From the NCBI RefSeq assembly GCF_007971025.1, contig NZ_CP042436.1, positions 682,001 through 746,000 of the forward strand: DNA of 64,000 bases, read 5' to 3'. The number at the start of each line of letters is the position of its first letter. Positions within the stretch are counted from its first letter, which is position 1. Origin of the DNA: Mucilaginibacter ginsenosidivorans (GTDB taxonomy: Bacteria; Bacteroidota; Bacteroidia; Sphingobacteriales; Sphingobacteriaceae). Position numbers and translations under genes: made by a program. Of the stretch, positions 54,781 through 63,718 are shown in pieces. The notes under the pieces were generated by a model, which did no database searches, was not told where the DNA came from, and saw nothing but the letters and a program-made list of their open reading frames with translations.

Positions 54781-55344
54781 TCAAATAGCGCGTTGATAAT
54801 GGATGATCATAACCCCCGATCTTAACAACTTACTGTCCACAAATTTCAGGGGCCGACGCGCATCCAGGCTTATCTTATCAAAAAATCGTACGCTTCCACT
54901 GCCTGCAATAACCGGCTGAATGCAAAAATAATAGTCATCTACCAGTTTCATTTGGGTTAGCGCAGCAACAAGACCGGGGCTCCCAATGGTTAAAAGGCCC
55001 TTTTGTCCCTCTTTTTTAAATGTGTTCATCTTGTTGACATCAATTGTGTTGACGATCGAAGAATTGCTCCAGGTAGTGGTTTTTAGCGTTGAAGAATAAA
55101 CCGCCTTGGGCATATCCGTAAGCTCCCTGGCCATTCTTAACTGTGATTCAGGCTGACCTTCTTTTTCCAGGATCGCCGGCCATATGGTTTGGAACAACGC
55201 GAAACTATTTTTACCAAAGGCTACTGTGCTGCTGTCTGCCAAAAGCCCGTGTACAAATTCGTGAAATTCGGCATCGGCAATAACGTATTGACTATCCACG
55301 AATCCATCCGGCGTGGTGTTGATCAGACTAACTATTTTTCCCAT
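54781..55344 (-). CDS. RibD C-terminal / dihydrofolate-reductase-like reductase
   Basis: 187 aa. DHFR-like fold with MGKIVSLINTTPDGFVD at the start, VAFGKNSFALFQTIWPAI, a PKAVYSSTLKTTTW segment and the closing KLVDDYYFCIQPVIAGSG. Such single-domain proteins use NADPH but their substrate is unknown. ATG 55344 is chosen. It is divergent from the GlxA-type regulator gene (123 nt apart), a common arrangement for regulator and target. Confidence 0.88.
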   Translation of the reverse strand: MGKIVSLINTTPDGFVDSQYVIADAEFHEFVHGLLADSSTVAFGKNSFALFQTIWPAILEKEGQPESQLRMARELTDMPKAVYSSTLKTTTWSNSSIVNTIDVNKMNTFKKEGQKGLLTIGSPGLVAALTQMKLVDDYYFCIQPVIAGSGSVRFFDKISLDARRPLKFVDSKLLRSGVMIIHYQRAI

Positions 55345-55456
55345 GAGTTTTATTTTTATAAATATGTTTAACCAAAGCAAACCTAAAGGTTAATTTACCC
55401 CCGAAAGGGGTGTACATTTAACAACTTAAGGGGTTGTTTGTGCAAAATTGTTGCTG

Positions 55457-55463
55457 TAACTTG
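55457..55463 (+). promoter_or_regulatory. -7-like element for GlxA-type regulator gene
   Basis: TAACTTG lacks one T of TAnnTTTG but has the usual distance: 4 nt to the ATG at 55468. TTTG lies about 16 nt upstream as a possible -33. Confidence 0.35.
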
Positions 55464-55467
55464 CAGT

Positions 55468-56439
55468 ATGAAACAAGTGACATTTCTAATGGCCGACGGC
55501 GAACTTAAACCCAGCTGCCTATTCGGGGCCATCGAGGTTTTTCAAAAAGCTAACGAGTTTTATGTGAACAAGGGTGAACAGCCTTACTATGATATCCAGC
55601 TGGCCGGGGTAAACCTGCAACAGAAATTATTAAATACCTTTTTTTCCTTCCAGGGTTTGAAGGACGTAGCCGCAATAAATAAAACCGACCTTATTATTTT
55701 GCCGAGTTTTGACAGCCGGAATGATTTTGCGATCAGCAATAGCCGCGATGCGCTGGACTGGGTGGCCAGGCAATATAAAGCAGGGGCAGAAGTTGCGAGC
55801 TTGTGTACAGGGGCATTTCTGCTAGCCGCCACCGGACTGCTTAAGGGTCAATCGTGCGCGACACACTGGAAGGCCGAAGCGCAGTTCCGAAGCTTTTTCC
55901 CCGACCATAAACTGGCCACAAACAAGATCATAACCGACCATAAAGGCCTGTATACAGCAGGTGGTGCAACATCGAGCCTTAACCTGGTACTATACCTGGT
56001 TGAAAAATACAACGGCCGGGAGGCAGCCTTATACTGTGCCAAGGTGCTCCAAATCGACATCGAACGTAGTTCCCAATCGCCTTTTATAGTATTTGAGGGA
56101 CTAAAGGAACATCCTGATACAGAGATCAGGGCAATCCAGGAATACATCGAACATAATATAGAAGAGAAACTAACTGTCGATTTTCTTGCAGATCGCTGCG
56201 CGATGAACCGGGTAAATTTTTCGCGGCGATTTAAGCGTGCAACAAAAATTTCTCCCGTGGATTATATCCAGCGTGTGAAAATTGAGGCTGCAAAAAGGGG
56301 CCTTGAATCTGGCAGGAAAAATATCAGCGAGATTATGTACGATGTTGGCTATACTGATGTCAAAGCGTTCCGCATGGTATTTAAGAAAATAGCCGGTATA
56401 ACACCGTGGGAATACCGGGTCAAATTCAGCCAGGCTTGA
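55468..56439 (+). CDS. GlxA-family transcriptional regulator (DJ-1/PfpI + AraC HTH)
   Basis: 323 aa. N-terminal DJ-1/PfpI-like domain with the nucleophile-elbow sequence ASLCTGAFLLAATGLL and ATHWKAEAQFRSFF; C-terminal AraC-type HTH (LTVDFLADRCAMNRVNFSRR, ISEIMYDVGYTDVKAFRMVF, ITPWEYR). The DJ-1-like part usually senses small molecules and has no known enzymatic role in these proteins. The ATG at 55468 follows a -7-like box. Divergent from the RibD-like gene, its probable target. Confidence 0.93.
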   Translation: MKQVTFLMADGELKPSCLFGAIEVFQKANEFYVNKGEQPYYDIQLAGVNLQQKLLNTFFSFQGLKDVAAINKTDLIILPSFDSRNDFAISNSRDALDWVARQYKAGAEVASLCTGAFLLAATGLLKGQSCATHWKAEAQFRSFFPDHKLATNKIITDHKGLYTAGGATSSLNLVLYLVEKYNGREAALYCAKVLQIDIERSSQSPFIVFEGLKEHPDTEIRAIQEYIEHNIEEKLTVDFLADRCAMNRVNFSRRFKRATKISPVDYIQRVKIEAAKRGLESGRKNISEIMYDVGYTDVKAFRMVFKKIAGITPWEYRVKFSQA

Positions 56440-56464
56440 TCTATAACGTTTGGGCGCGCGATAT

Positions 56465-56495
56465 AAAAAAAGCCTTATGAATTTCTCCATAAGGC
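56465..56495 (-). terminator. terminator for tRNA-Pro
   Basis: Read on the minus strand, GCCTTATG (56488-56495) pairs with CATAAGGC (56472-56479) around an 8-nt loop, followed by TTTTTTT. It lies 14 nt after the tRNA 3' end; it can also limit read-through from the GlxA-type gene. Confidence 0.8.
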
Positions 56496-56509
56496 CATCC
56501 GACATAAAG

Positions 56510-56583
56510 TCGGGATGAGAAGATTCGAACTTCCGACCTCCAGCACCCCATGCTGGCGCGATACCGGGCTACGCTACATCCCG
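56510..56583 (-). tRNA. tRNA-Pro(GGG)
   Basis: 74 nt on the minus strand. A 7-bp acceptor stem CGGGATG/CATCCCG with discriminator A, D-arm with GTAGC, anticodon stem CCAGC/GCTGG around loop ATGGGGT (anticodon GGG at 56547-56549), and T-arm with GTTCGAATC. CCA is not encoded. It has a -7 element at 56725-56732 and an intrinsic terminator just downstream. Confidence 0.97.
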
Positions 56584-56677
56584 AAAGTGGTGTTTATCCC
56601 ATTCATCTAAACCATTTACTGCACTTTATCAGCATGTTGCGAGGGCAGGCTTAGTTAAAATTCTATTTGATAAACTC

Positions 56678-56721
56678 CATCAACATGTCCGGTGACACAA
56701 CAAAGTACATACATGTTGATG
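56678..56721 (-). repeat. 11-bp perfect inverted repeat in tRNA leader
   Basis: CATCAACATGT (56678-56688) and ACATGTTGATG (56711-56721) flank a 22-nt spacer. The right arm begins 4 nt after the -7 element, so the hairpin would form at the very 5' end of the transcript. Confidence 0.7.
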
Positions 56722-56724
56722 ACG

Positions 56725-56732
56725 CAAATATA
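56725..56732 (-). promoter_or_regulatory. -7 element for tRNA-Pro transcript
   Basis: TATATTTG on the minus strand, perfect TAnnTTTG, 142 nt before the tRNA 5' end. Confidence 0.55.
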
Positions 56733-56958
56733 TGCAAGTTAGATTTCATGTAAAAGTCACATGATAAACTTCCTGTAAGACTTTGTTCAATTATATAAAT
56801 CTTATGTTAGTCCACCGACCAGTTGTCTGTTTCTTTACCTTAATGATTTAGCAATTCGGCCCACCCCCTCGGTACCTAATAGTCCCTGTCCCGCGAATTT
56901 TCCGAATTAGAACTGCTATTAACTGAAATAGGTATTTGAAGTTCAGTTGGCATAGTAA

Positions 56959-58260
56959 CTACTTATTGTTAATAACCTTAATGATGTTTCTACTGATCCT
57001 TTGTAAGATGGTTGCATCCTGTGTAACAATTTCAGCGTCAGCCAGCATCCCCTGCTTTAGGTGGATGGATCGTTTCATATCCGATGTTTTATTGATCTTA
57101 AAATCAACCCTTGATAAAAATACGCTGTCTTTGTAGGGTATATCAGAAATATTGCTAATGCGCCCCCTTAACATGCCGTATTCTTCGAACGGGTAACTAT
57201 GCAGCTTGATCAATACCTGCTGCCCTTCTTTTACCTTACCCATACTATTTTGTGGTATCGCCATTTGGCCAAAAAATTGCTCATTCTCCGGATTAATGTA
57301 AAATATCTGCTGATTTGCGTTAATTACTTCATTTTCCTGAACAATGTTGGCAAAAGCTAATTTCCCGGGCTGGGATGCCGTTAAAACATATTTACTTTTC
57401 CAATCTTCCACCTGGCTTATCAGGCTATTAAGTGCCTGAATAAACTTGAACTTTTCCTGTTCAATTTCATTATCCAGCTCCAATATTTCCTTTTGCTTGG
57501 CTAAATAATCGTTATTTAAGCTAATTAAAGCGGATTCTGTCTGTATTAACGGCGCTTTCTTCGCAAGGTATTTACTTTCTTGCTGCCGCAACTCCGCTGG
57601 TGTTTCTACCTTTTCACTTGCGAGTTTTTTATGCATGGCGTATTCATCGATTGCTAAACCAAAATCTTTTTGCTGCATGCTTTTTTGTGCATTCAGTTGC
57701 TGCTCCTGCTTATCGATATCAACAAGGTTTTTTTGAAGATAAGCTTTCTTTTTTACATCCAAACCATCGTTTATTGAAGATTTGTACAACAAATACTCCT
57801 GGAAAAAAACCTGGTAGGCCGATTGCAATTCGCCGAACTGAGAATTGTCAGCCTGGTTAAAAAGTATATTGCTTATCGGTTTATTTTCTAAAACATGTTT
57901 TTGAAGACTATTCAGATTTGTCAGCAGATTTAATATTTTTCCATGATCAGCTGTACTTTCTATATAAGCCAATGGTTGCCCGGCAGCAACGTACTCATTT
58001 TCCTTTACCAGTAACTTAACCAGTTTCCCCTGTATTTTTGCCACAATTGGTTTAGGCGAATTTGGCGAATAAATGGTTAAGGACGCATTTACGATGTCGG
58101 GATAACGGATAAAGGCAGATAGCCCCACTAATAAAACCAGCAGGGCAAAAAATAACGTTATACCCCAACGAAGTATCCACGAAGGCACAGTTGTAATGAT
58201 GTCCTGCATATCGTCGGTGTGGCGAACCTCCTGACCATTTTCTATAACTGAAACCGGCAT
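56959..58260 (-). CDS. HlyD-family membrane fusion (adaptor) protein
   Basis: 433 aa. One membrane helix near residues 33-53 (WGITLFFALLVLLVGLSAFI), a biotinyl-lipoyl-like half (GKLVKLLVKENEYVAAGQPL), a long coiled-coil hairpin (about 150-290, rich in Q/K/E/L) and a second lipoyl half with beta-barrel (VLTASQPGKLAFANIVQENE). It links an inner-membrane ABC exporter to the outer membrane. It follows the C39-ABC gene with 1 nt between, so they work together. Last gene of the RiPP export operon. Confidence 0.93.
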   Translation of the reverse strand: MPVSVIENGQEVRHTDDMQDIITTVPSWILRWGITLFFALLVLLVGLSAFIRYPDIVNASLTIYSPNSPKPIVAKIQGKLVKLLVKENEYVAAGQPLAYIESTADHGKILNLLTNLNSLQKHVLENKPISNILFNQADNSQFGELQSAYQVFFQEYLLYKSSINDGLDVKKKAYLQKNLVDIDKQEQQLNAQKSMQQKDFGLAIDEYAMHKKLASEKVETPAELRQQESKYLAKKAPLIQTESALISLNNDYLAKQKEILELDNEIEQEKFKFIQALNSLISQVEDWKSKYVLTASQPGKLAFANIVQENEVINANQQIFYINPENEQFFGQMAIPQNSMGKVKEGQQVLIKLHSYPFEEYGMLRGRISNISDIPYKDSVFLSRVDFKINKTSDMKRSIHLKQGMLADAEIVTQDATILQRISRNIIKVINNK

Positions 58261-58261
58261 A

Positions 58262-60433
58262 TTATGTCCCTAACTCTAATTGGTTTTTAACTAATTTATA
58301 ATAATCGCCTTTTAGCGCTGTCAACTCCTGATGCGTACCCTGCTCAATGATACGGCCTTTGTCGAGTACAATTATATTGTCTGCGTGGCTAACCGTACTT
58401 AAGCGGTGCGCCACAACGATCACCGTTCGTCCTGCAAAAAACTCCTGCAGGTTATTCATAATTACCCGCTCATTATTGGCGTCGAGGGCGTTGGTTGCCT
58501 CATCAAAAAAGATGTATTCGGGATTTTTATAAACGGCCCTGGCTATCAGTATGCGCTGGCGCTGCCCCTGGCTTATGCCATTACCCTCGGCACCTATCCT
58601 CGTATTCAGGCCCAAAGGCAACCCGTCGATAAAGTCCTGTATGTTAGCTACTTTAATGGCATGGCGCAGTTTTATTTTGTCCGGGTAATCATCGCCTACG
58701 GCAATGTTTCTTTCTATGGAATCCGAAAAAATAAAGCCATCCTGCATTACTACCCCGCACTGGCCACGCCAGGTTTTAAAACCGATATTATTTAGTGATT
58801 GCTCGCCAACCTTTATCTCTCCTTTTTCAGGAAGGTAAAACCTAAGCAGTAATTTTAAAATCGTCGTTTTACCACTCCCGCTCATGCCTACAATGGCTGT
58901 TGTTTTACCCTGGGAAATGTGCAGGTCAATATGCTCTAAAACAGGTTCGTTACCGGCGCCGGGATAGCGAAAAGTAACAGCATTTAGGCTGATGCTCCTG
59001 TTTTCGGGCAGGGTGTGGTTCCATTCCTTGCCCGCTGGTTCTTCATCATCCATCTGGTGGATCTCGTTTAAACGTTCCAGGCTTATCTTAGCATCCTGGT
59101 AGCCCTGTATAAACCCTAAAAATTGCTGTATCGGGCTGTTTAGTTGCCCGATAATATACTGCACAGCCATCATCGCTCCCAGCGTAAGATTACCGTCAAT
59201 AACTGCTTTAGCACTTAAAAAGGTGATCAGTAAGTTCGTTCCTTCGTTAATAAAGGTAGAACCGCCCTGCTGGTACTGGTTCAGCGCCAGGTTCTTGACG
59301 TTGAATTTAAAAAGGCGGGCCTGTATATGCTCCCATTCCCAGCGTTTTTGCTGTTCGCAATTGTTTAGCTTTATCTCCTGCATGCCGCTTACCAATTGTA
59401 CTATACTGCTTTGGTTCCTGGCCGATACTTCGAAGCTTTTATAATTGAGCACCCTGCGGCGTTTTAAAAATATGAGTATCCAGCTGGTGTATAATATACT
59501 GCTTACAACAAATACGAAGAAAATAGCGACGTTATAATATGCCAGTACAACTGAAAACACAAGCAGATTGAACAAAGAAAAAACGGTGCTGAGGGTAGAA
59601 CCCGTCAGAAAGCTTTCTATCTTTTTCTGGTCGTTCATTCGCTGCATAATATCGCCGGTCATTTTAGTATCGAAGAAGTTCATCGGCAGCTTCATCAGCT
59701 TGATGAGAAAATCCGTGAGGATTGATATGTTAACCCGTGTACTGATATGCAGCAATATCCACGAGCGGATAAACTCGACACTTACACGCCCGATTATGAG
59801 CATGCTTTGAGCGATCAGAATAATATAAATGAAATTAAGGTTACGCGTGTTGATGCCAATATCGACCACCGACTGGGTTAAAAATGGTGTGATTAGTTGT
59901 AGTACGCTGCCTATACCCAAACCGAACAGCAATTGTATAACCAATTTACGATAGGTGATAAGATAACGCAGCAGGAACGACCAGCGCACCTCGCTCCCTT
60001 TTTCGTCATCCTGCTCGTAAAATTGAGGAGTAGGGCTTAGCAGCAGGGCAACCCCCATATCTTCGTCGCTTACAAAAGCCCGCTTAAAATCAGGCCCTTC
60101 CAGCATTTGCAAGCCGCTCGCCGGGTCGGCCAGGTAATATTTGTCACCTTTGATCTTATATAATACTACAAAATGGTTTTGGCGCCAATGCAGGATACAG
60201 GGTAACTCGGCCTGTTTTAATTGATCGGCAGTCAATTTTACGCCAAGCGAACGGAACCCGATCTTTTCGGATGCGTCGCTCAGCCCCAGCAAGGATATAC
60301 CCTCGCGGTTAAAACCGCAAAGCTCGCTTAAAGTGCGCAGATTGAAATTGCGGCCATAATGTTTGGCCACCATACGCAGGCATGACGGACCGCAGTCCAT
60401 ACCGTCCAATTGTCTATAAAGGTTAAAGGCCAT
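58262..60433 (-). CDS. peptidase C39-domain ABC exporter (bacteriocin type)
   Basis: 723 aa. N-terminal C39 protease with the triad Cys14 (GMDCGPSCLRM), His87 (HWRQNHFVVLY) and Asp103 (LADPASG), followed by six membrane helices (about 150-430) and an ABC domain: Walker A GMSGSGKTT (about 515), signature SQGQRQR (about 620), FFDEATNALD and the H-loop VAHRLSTV. It cuts a double-glycine-type leader and exports the mature peptide. It overlaps the DUF6625 gene by 11 nt. The likely substrate is the peptide encoded at 63719-63945. Confidence 0.96.
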   Translation of the reverse strand: MAFNLYRQLDGMDCGPSCLRMVAKHYGRNFNLRTLSELCGFNREGISLLGLSDASEKIGFRSLGVKLTADQLKQAELPCILHWRQNHFVVLYKIKGDKYYLADPASGLQMLEGPDFKRAFVSDEDMGVALLLSPTPQFYEQDDEKGSEVRWSFLLRYLITYRKLVIQLLFGLGIGSVLQLITPFLTQSVVDIGINTRNLNFIYIILIAQSMLIIGRVSVEFIRSWILLHISTRVNISILTDFLIKLMKLPMNFFDTKMTGDIMQRMNDQKKIESFLTGSTLSTVFSLFNLLVFSVVLAYYNVAIFFVFVVSSILYTSWILIFLKRRRVLNYKSFEVSARNQSSIVQLVSGMQEIKLNNCEQQKRWEWEHIQARLFKFNVKNLALNQYQQGGSTFINEGTNLLITFLSAKAVIDGNLTLGAMMAVQYIIGQLNSPIQQFLGFIQGYQDAKISLERLNEIHQMDDEEPAGKEWNHTLPENRSISLNAVTFRYPGAGNEPVLEHIDLHISQGKTTAIVGMSGSGKTTILKLLLRFYLPEKGEIKVGEQSLNNIGFKTWRGQCGVVMQDGFIFSDSIERNIAVGDDYPDKIKLRHAIKVANIQDFIDGLPLGLNTRIGAEGNGISQGQRQRILIARAVYKNPEYIFFDEATNALDANNERVIMNNLQEFFAGRTVIVVAHRLSTVSHADNIIVLDKGRIIEQGTHQELTALKGDYYKLVKNQLELGT

Positions 60434-61289
60434 CTACCACGATTTTGGAGTTTTTGATATTATAAATTTTTGAAGGGCTAATGGCGAAGCTACCTGGTAT
60501 TTTAATCAGGTTGTTTTTTGGCGTATAACTCTTTTTTAAACTTATCAAATGGTATAAAAGTATTTCATACTTACCGCGATAGTACAGTTTCCCGTTTTCC
60601 CATTTCAATTTGCCAGGAACACCTTCAATAATGTGCAGGTCAAAATAAGATTTAATGTATCCGGCCCCTTCCAATCTTTTTACCACATGCATCATACTCT
60701 CAATTTCAGTATTGACATCAAGGTACGATTTGCCATCCGTAAAATCGTCATGAGCGAAATTGGTTTCGTCGAAACAATAATGCTTATCGTTGCTGAAGAC
60801 TTTTTTAAAGTCTTTACTATGGGTAAAAAGGGTATTTGTTTTTTCCGTATTTTTAAATAACAAAAAACATCCGGGCAGCCAATCGGGCCTGACACTCACC
60901 AGGTCGTAACTACTTAATAGTTCATCAGTCATAAAAGTGCGGATATCGCCGAAGATGATGTCAAGGTCGATATGGCCCCACCAATCATAACCTTTTAGTA
61001 TATCTGAAAATATAATTCCGTATGCCGGCTTAAAATCACAAAGTTTGTACCCGTAAGATATACACACAGGGAACCCTAGTCTTTCGGTAGCCAGGATGCT
61101 TATTTCATCAAGCGTTTTATAGATCAGGTTTACATTTTTGGGCAAGGGTTTGCAAAAATCGATGTTGTCGGTAATAATAAAGAAATCAACTGTTGGGTTG
61201 TATTTGCATGAGTAAACAAAATAGTCAAAATACCAGGGCAGTTTACCGAAGTAGCAGACGAGCAAGGCGAGGCTTTTATCCGGTTTCAT
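60423..61289 (-). CDS. DUF6625 glycosyltransferase-like protein
   Basis: 288 aa, no signal peptide. GT-A-like features: VDFFIITDNIDF near the start, WWGHIDLDIIFGDIRTFM with a DxD-type metal site, and SVRPDWLPGCFLLFKNTE. I recognise the family as DUF6625, whose activity is not established. It sits between the GT61 gene and the C39 exporter. ATG 61289 is chosen because the frame's earlier codon is TTG. A role in glycosylating the exported peptide or an envelope glycan is inference from position. Confidence 0.8.
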   Translation of the reverse strand: MKPDKSLALLVCYFGKLPWYFDYFVYSCKYNPTVDFFIITDNIDFCKPLPKNVNLIYKTLDEISILATERLGFPVCISYGYKLCDFKPAYGIIFSDILKGYDWWGHIDLDIIFGDIRTFMTDELLSSYDLVSVRPDWLPGCFLLFKNTEKTNTLFTHSKDFKKVFSNDKHYCFDETNFAHDDFTDGKSYLDVNTEIESMMHVVKRLEGAGYIKSYFDLHIIEGVPGKLKWENGKLYYRGKYEILLYHLISLKKSYTPKNNLIKIPGSFAISPSKIYNIKNSKIVVDGL

Positions 61290-61298
61290 AGTCAAAAG

Positions 61299-62327
61299 CT
61301 AAATTTTATTCAACATTAAGGTTAAATTTCGTTCCAGTAAATCCGCATCAATAATATAGTCGCCTTCAAAATAATCCTCTCTTCCAGAAGTTTGACAAAC
61401 CTGGTGGTAATAGTTAATGTCCAAGGCATGTGCCATATACCAAAACAAGGGGCTTGGATGATCAAAGTCGTTTATTTTGCTCTTATGCAGTTCTAATACC
61501 GATGTGCCTTTTTGCATAAACAGCAAATTCGTTATACCGGAACCATGTTCGCCGACTAAATATTTCACATTAGCGAAAATGGCAACCTGCTGAAGGAACG
61601 AAAAGTGTTCAGGATAAAAGATAATAAAGCCATGTTTTTCTAACACCGGTAAAATATCGGCTTCATTTATTACTTTTCTTCTATTGGCAAAATGACGGCT
61701 TACGTATAGTTTTTCTATTTTGCCTGCCTGAATTTCCGGTTTTGAGGATGCATAATTTCTGTAAAAACTGCTGACTTGTTTTAAATGACGCGCATTGTAC
61801 GAATCACACACCGGCTTAATTTGTGGCAAACAAAGGTTTTTCACCAAGATGCTTTTGCCATCGGGTATAAAGTATATGTTCTTTATTTGAAATGGTTCAA
61901 GGGAGCCCATGATAAAATCAGCGTGTTTATAACGTGCCGGCAGTACTAAAATAAGCTTATCGAGCTGATGCCTTACCATCCATAGCCTGAAAAGGGACTC
62001 GCAGACCCAGTGATAATAGTTATACCAGGGATGGTGTATTACCAAATAAGTATTATCATCGTCCAGTGTTACCAGGTTTTCCGGATGATCGGACACATCA
62101 TAGTAATAATGCGCGGCTTCGCTTTGATAGTCACCATATTGATGGGGGTGCTTATGGTGGCATTCTTTGATCAGGCCTTTGCCATTGAGGCAAAAACCCG
62201 AATTTCCGACGAACACGTTTTTTAACTTTTTCACCTGTTGCCGGTTTACCTCGTAAAACCGATACGGTTCATAAAGGCCGGTGTTTTCGCCCGTGATATT
62301 TATAGGAAGGGGTACGGTGATCTTCAT
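61299..62327 (-). CDS. GT61-family glycosyltransferase
   Basis: 342 aa. Matches the GT61/DUF563 fold: VIHHPWYNYYHWVCESLFRL (His-rich N-terminal region), LYVSRHFANRRKVINEADIL, FIIFYPEHFSFLQQVAIFAN and VGEHGSGITNLLFMQKGTSV. GT61 proteins add xylose, N-acetylglucosamine or other sugars; the donor and acceptor here are unknown. Starts 62 nt after the TlpA stop and ends 9 nt before the DUF6625 start. Confidence 0.9.
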   Translation of the reverse strand: MKITVPLPINITGENTGLYEPYRFYEVNRQQVKKLKNVFVGNSGFCLNGKGLIKECHHKHPHQYGDYQSEAAHYYYDVSDHPENLVTLDDDNTYLVIHHPWYNYYHWVCESLFRLWMVRHQLDKLILVLPARYKHADFIMGSLEPFQIKNIYFIPDGKSILVKNLCLPQIKPVCDSYNARHLKQVSSFYRNYASSKPEIQAGKIEKLYVSRHFANRRKVINEADILPVLEKHGFIIFYPEHFSFLQQVAIFANVKYLVGEHGSGITNLLFMQKGTSVLELHKSKINDFDHPSPLFWYMAHALDINYYHQVCQTSGREDYFEGDYIIDADLLERNLTLMLNKI

Positions 62328-62389
62328 ATCAGTATTTGGGTGTATGGATTAAGATTGAAATGTTCAATTATTATGCAGTTCCAAACCCG

Positions 62390-63553
62390 TTATTTCTTTC
62401 CATTTTTTTCCTGAATAAGTTCAGCAATCTTTGCAATCAGCTTTTCACCTCTTAAGTCCTTATCAATCACTTTTCCGGTTGGGTCGATAAGAAAGTTGCC
62501 TGGGATTGTCTCAATGTTATATTGATTTGTGACGGGACTTTCTCCTCCTCTAATATCAATCAAATGAACAAAACTTTGTGTGCCATCCTTTATAATTGCT
62601 TTTTCCCAATCATCAAGGCTTTTATCGATGGACACGCTCAAAATCACAAAATTATTGTTACCAAAACGCTGCAAAGCCCTTTTGAGATAAGGAGATTCCT
62701 TCCGGCAAGGCGCACACCAACTGGCCCAAAAATCAACGAGAACGTATTTGCCCTTAAATTGGGACAGGCTAACCAGTTTGCCATCTTTATCCGGCAACGT
62801 AAAGCCTGCTAAATGGGTACCGTTGGCAGGTTTAGGTTTTGTATTGAACGGATGAATTTGCAACCTTTCGTTGATGTTGATTTGTTGTAACGTTGGGTTA
62901 TCGTCCTTAAATTTTTCTTTAAGCTTAGTGAATTCCTCTTGGGTGTAAGCTACTACCCCCCCCTGCGATTCCATTAACGCTAAAACTACAACATACGCAC
63001 AATCAGTATTGAAAATAGTTTTTCTTATAAATGTTCGCTTTAGGTTATCAATAGAATCTAATTTATGCTTTAGTATAACACTATCCTTGCTGTGGTTATT
63101 TAGTGCAATTTTGTAATCAGCATAGTTAGGCCCAATTGCCATTATGGTATTCCAATACTGTAAAAATTCGCGCGTTCGTGCTGACCCATCATATGTAATA
63201 GCGTTCAGTTTATTGAAATCAATGGTAATTTTCAGATGTTCACCAGGTGCAATTACTGGAATGAAACGTTCCGGTTTCTTTTCAGAAAATATCAGACCTA
63301 GGTGGCACTCCCGTCCTTCAATACTCAGATCATATGTTAAACTGTCAATTCCTCCATTTTTCCCCAGCATAGCCGAATCAATTATGTCGTATCCTAAGCC
63401 TTGCCGGCTACTCCGCAAAATAAACAGTTGTTCAGGGGAATTTTTTATAATAAGGGTAATACTTGCATTTGACTGCCTATTAGAGTTAGTTTGACCGCGA
63501 CTGAGGGTACATAATATCAAACATAGGATACATAACAACGATAACTTTTTCAT
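62390..63553 (-). CDS. TlpA-family thiol-disulfide oxidoreductase with DUF4369-like N-terminus
   Basis: 387 aa with a signal peptide (MKKLSLLCILCLILCTLSRG). An N-terminal beta domain of DUF4369 style (about 30-130), a helical linker, then a thioredoxin-like domain: GTHLAGFTLPDKDGKLVSLS, VDFWASWCAPCRKESPYL (Cys about 280 and 283) and ETIPGNFLIDPTGK with the cis-Pro. It would make, break or shuffle disulfides in the periplasm; the six-cysteine core peptide just upstream is an obvious client. ATG 63553 fits the signal peptide; the longer frame does not. Confidence 0.92.
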   Translation of the reverse strand: MKKLSLLCILCLILCTLSRGQTNSNRQSNASITLIIKNSPEQLFILRSSRQGLGYDIIDSAMLGKNGGIDSLTYDLSIEGRECHLGLIFSEKKPERFIPVIAPGEHLKITIDFNKLNAITYDGSARTREFLQYWNTIMAIGPNYADYKIALNNHSKDSVILKHKLDSIDNLKRTFIRKTIFNTDCAYVVVLALMESQGGVVAYTQEEFTKLKEKFKDDNPTLQQININERLQIHPFNTKPKPANGTHLAGFTLPDKDGKLVSLSQFKGKYVLVDFWASWCAPCRKESPYLKRALQRFGNNNFVILSVSIDKSLDDWEKAIIKDGTQSFVHLIDIRGGESPVTNQYNIETIPGNFLIDPTGKVIDKDLRGEKLIAKIAELIQEKNGKK

Positions 63554-63675
63554 ATAAAAGTTGACAGATTTGTTTAAATCATAAACCAAATTGCTAAGAT
63601 AGCCCAAATGGATTTTTAGGTTCGTTCCAATAACAGGGCTAATCTTATCATGCTTGCTTATTATTGTTAACGTAT

Positions 63676-63710
63676 CAAAACTTACGAGGCATTAAACCTC
63701 GTAAGTTTTG
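63676..63710 (-). terminator. 14-bp perfect stem-loop between RiPP precursor and tailoring/export genes
   Basis: CAAAACTTACGAGG (63676-63689) and its exact complement (63697-63710) around a 7-nt loop lie 9 nt past the precursor stop and 122 nt before the TlpA start. No T-run follows on the minus strand, so it probably protects or attenuates rather than fully ends the transcript; such structures raise precursor over downstream gene expression. Confidence 0.7.
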
Positions 63711-63718
63711 ATCGTTTT

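Larger units (their letters stand above)
56584..56958 (-). other. 375-nt intergenic region with tRNA leader and 3' end of export operon
   Basis: On the minus strand it holds the end of the HlyD operon (no clear terminator), a promoter -7 at 56725-56732, an 11-bp inverted repeat 56678-56721, and about 94 nt of leader before tRNA-Pro. No convincing protein-coding frame. Confidence 0.5.

Noticed and set aside
54602-54796. 64-aa open frame on the plus strand
   Set aside because: Runs through the hairpin at 54634-54663 and overlaps the end of the RibD-like gene; no motif.
56959-63553. Lanthipeptide or radical-SAM RiPP class
   Set aside because: No LanB/LanC/LanM-like or radical SAM gene is in this operon; the PA0069-type radical SAM gene is at 10 kb and belongs elsewhere.
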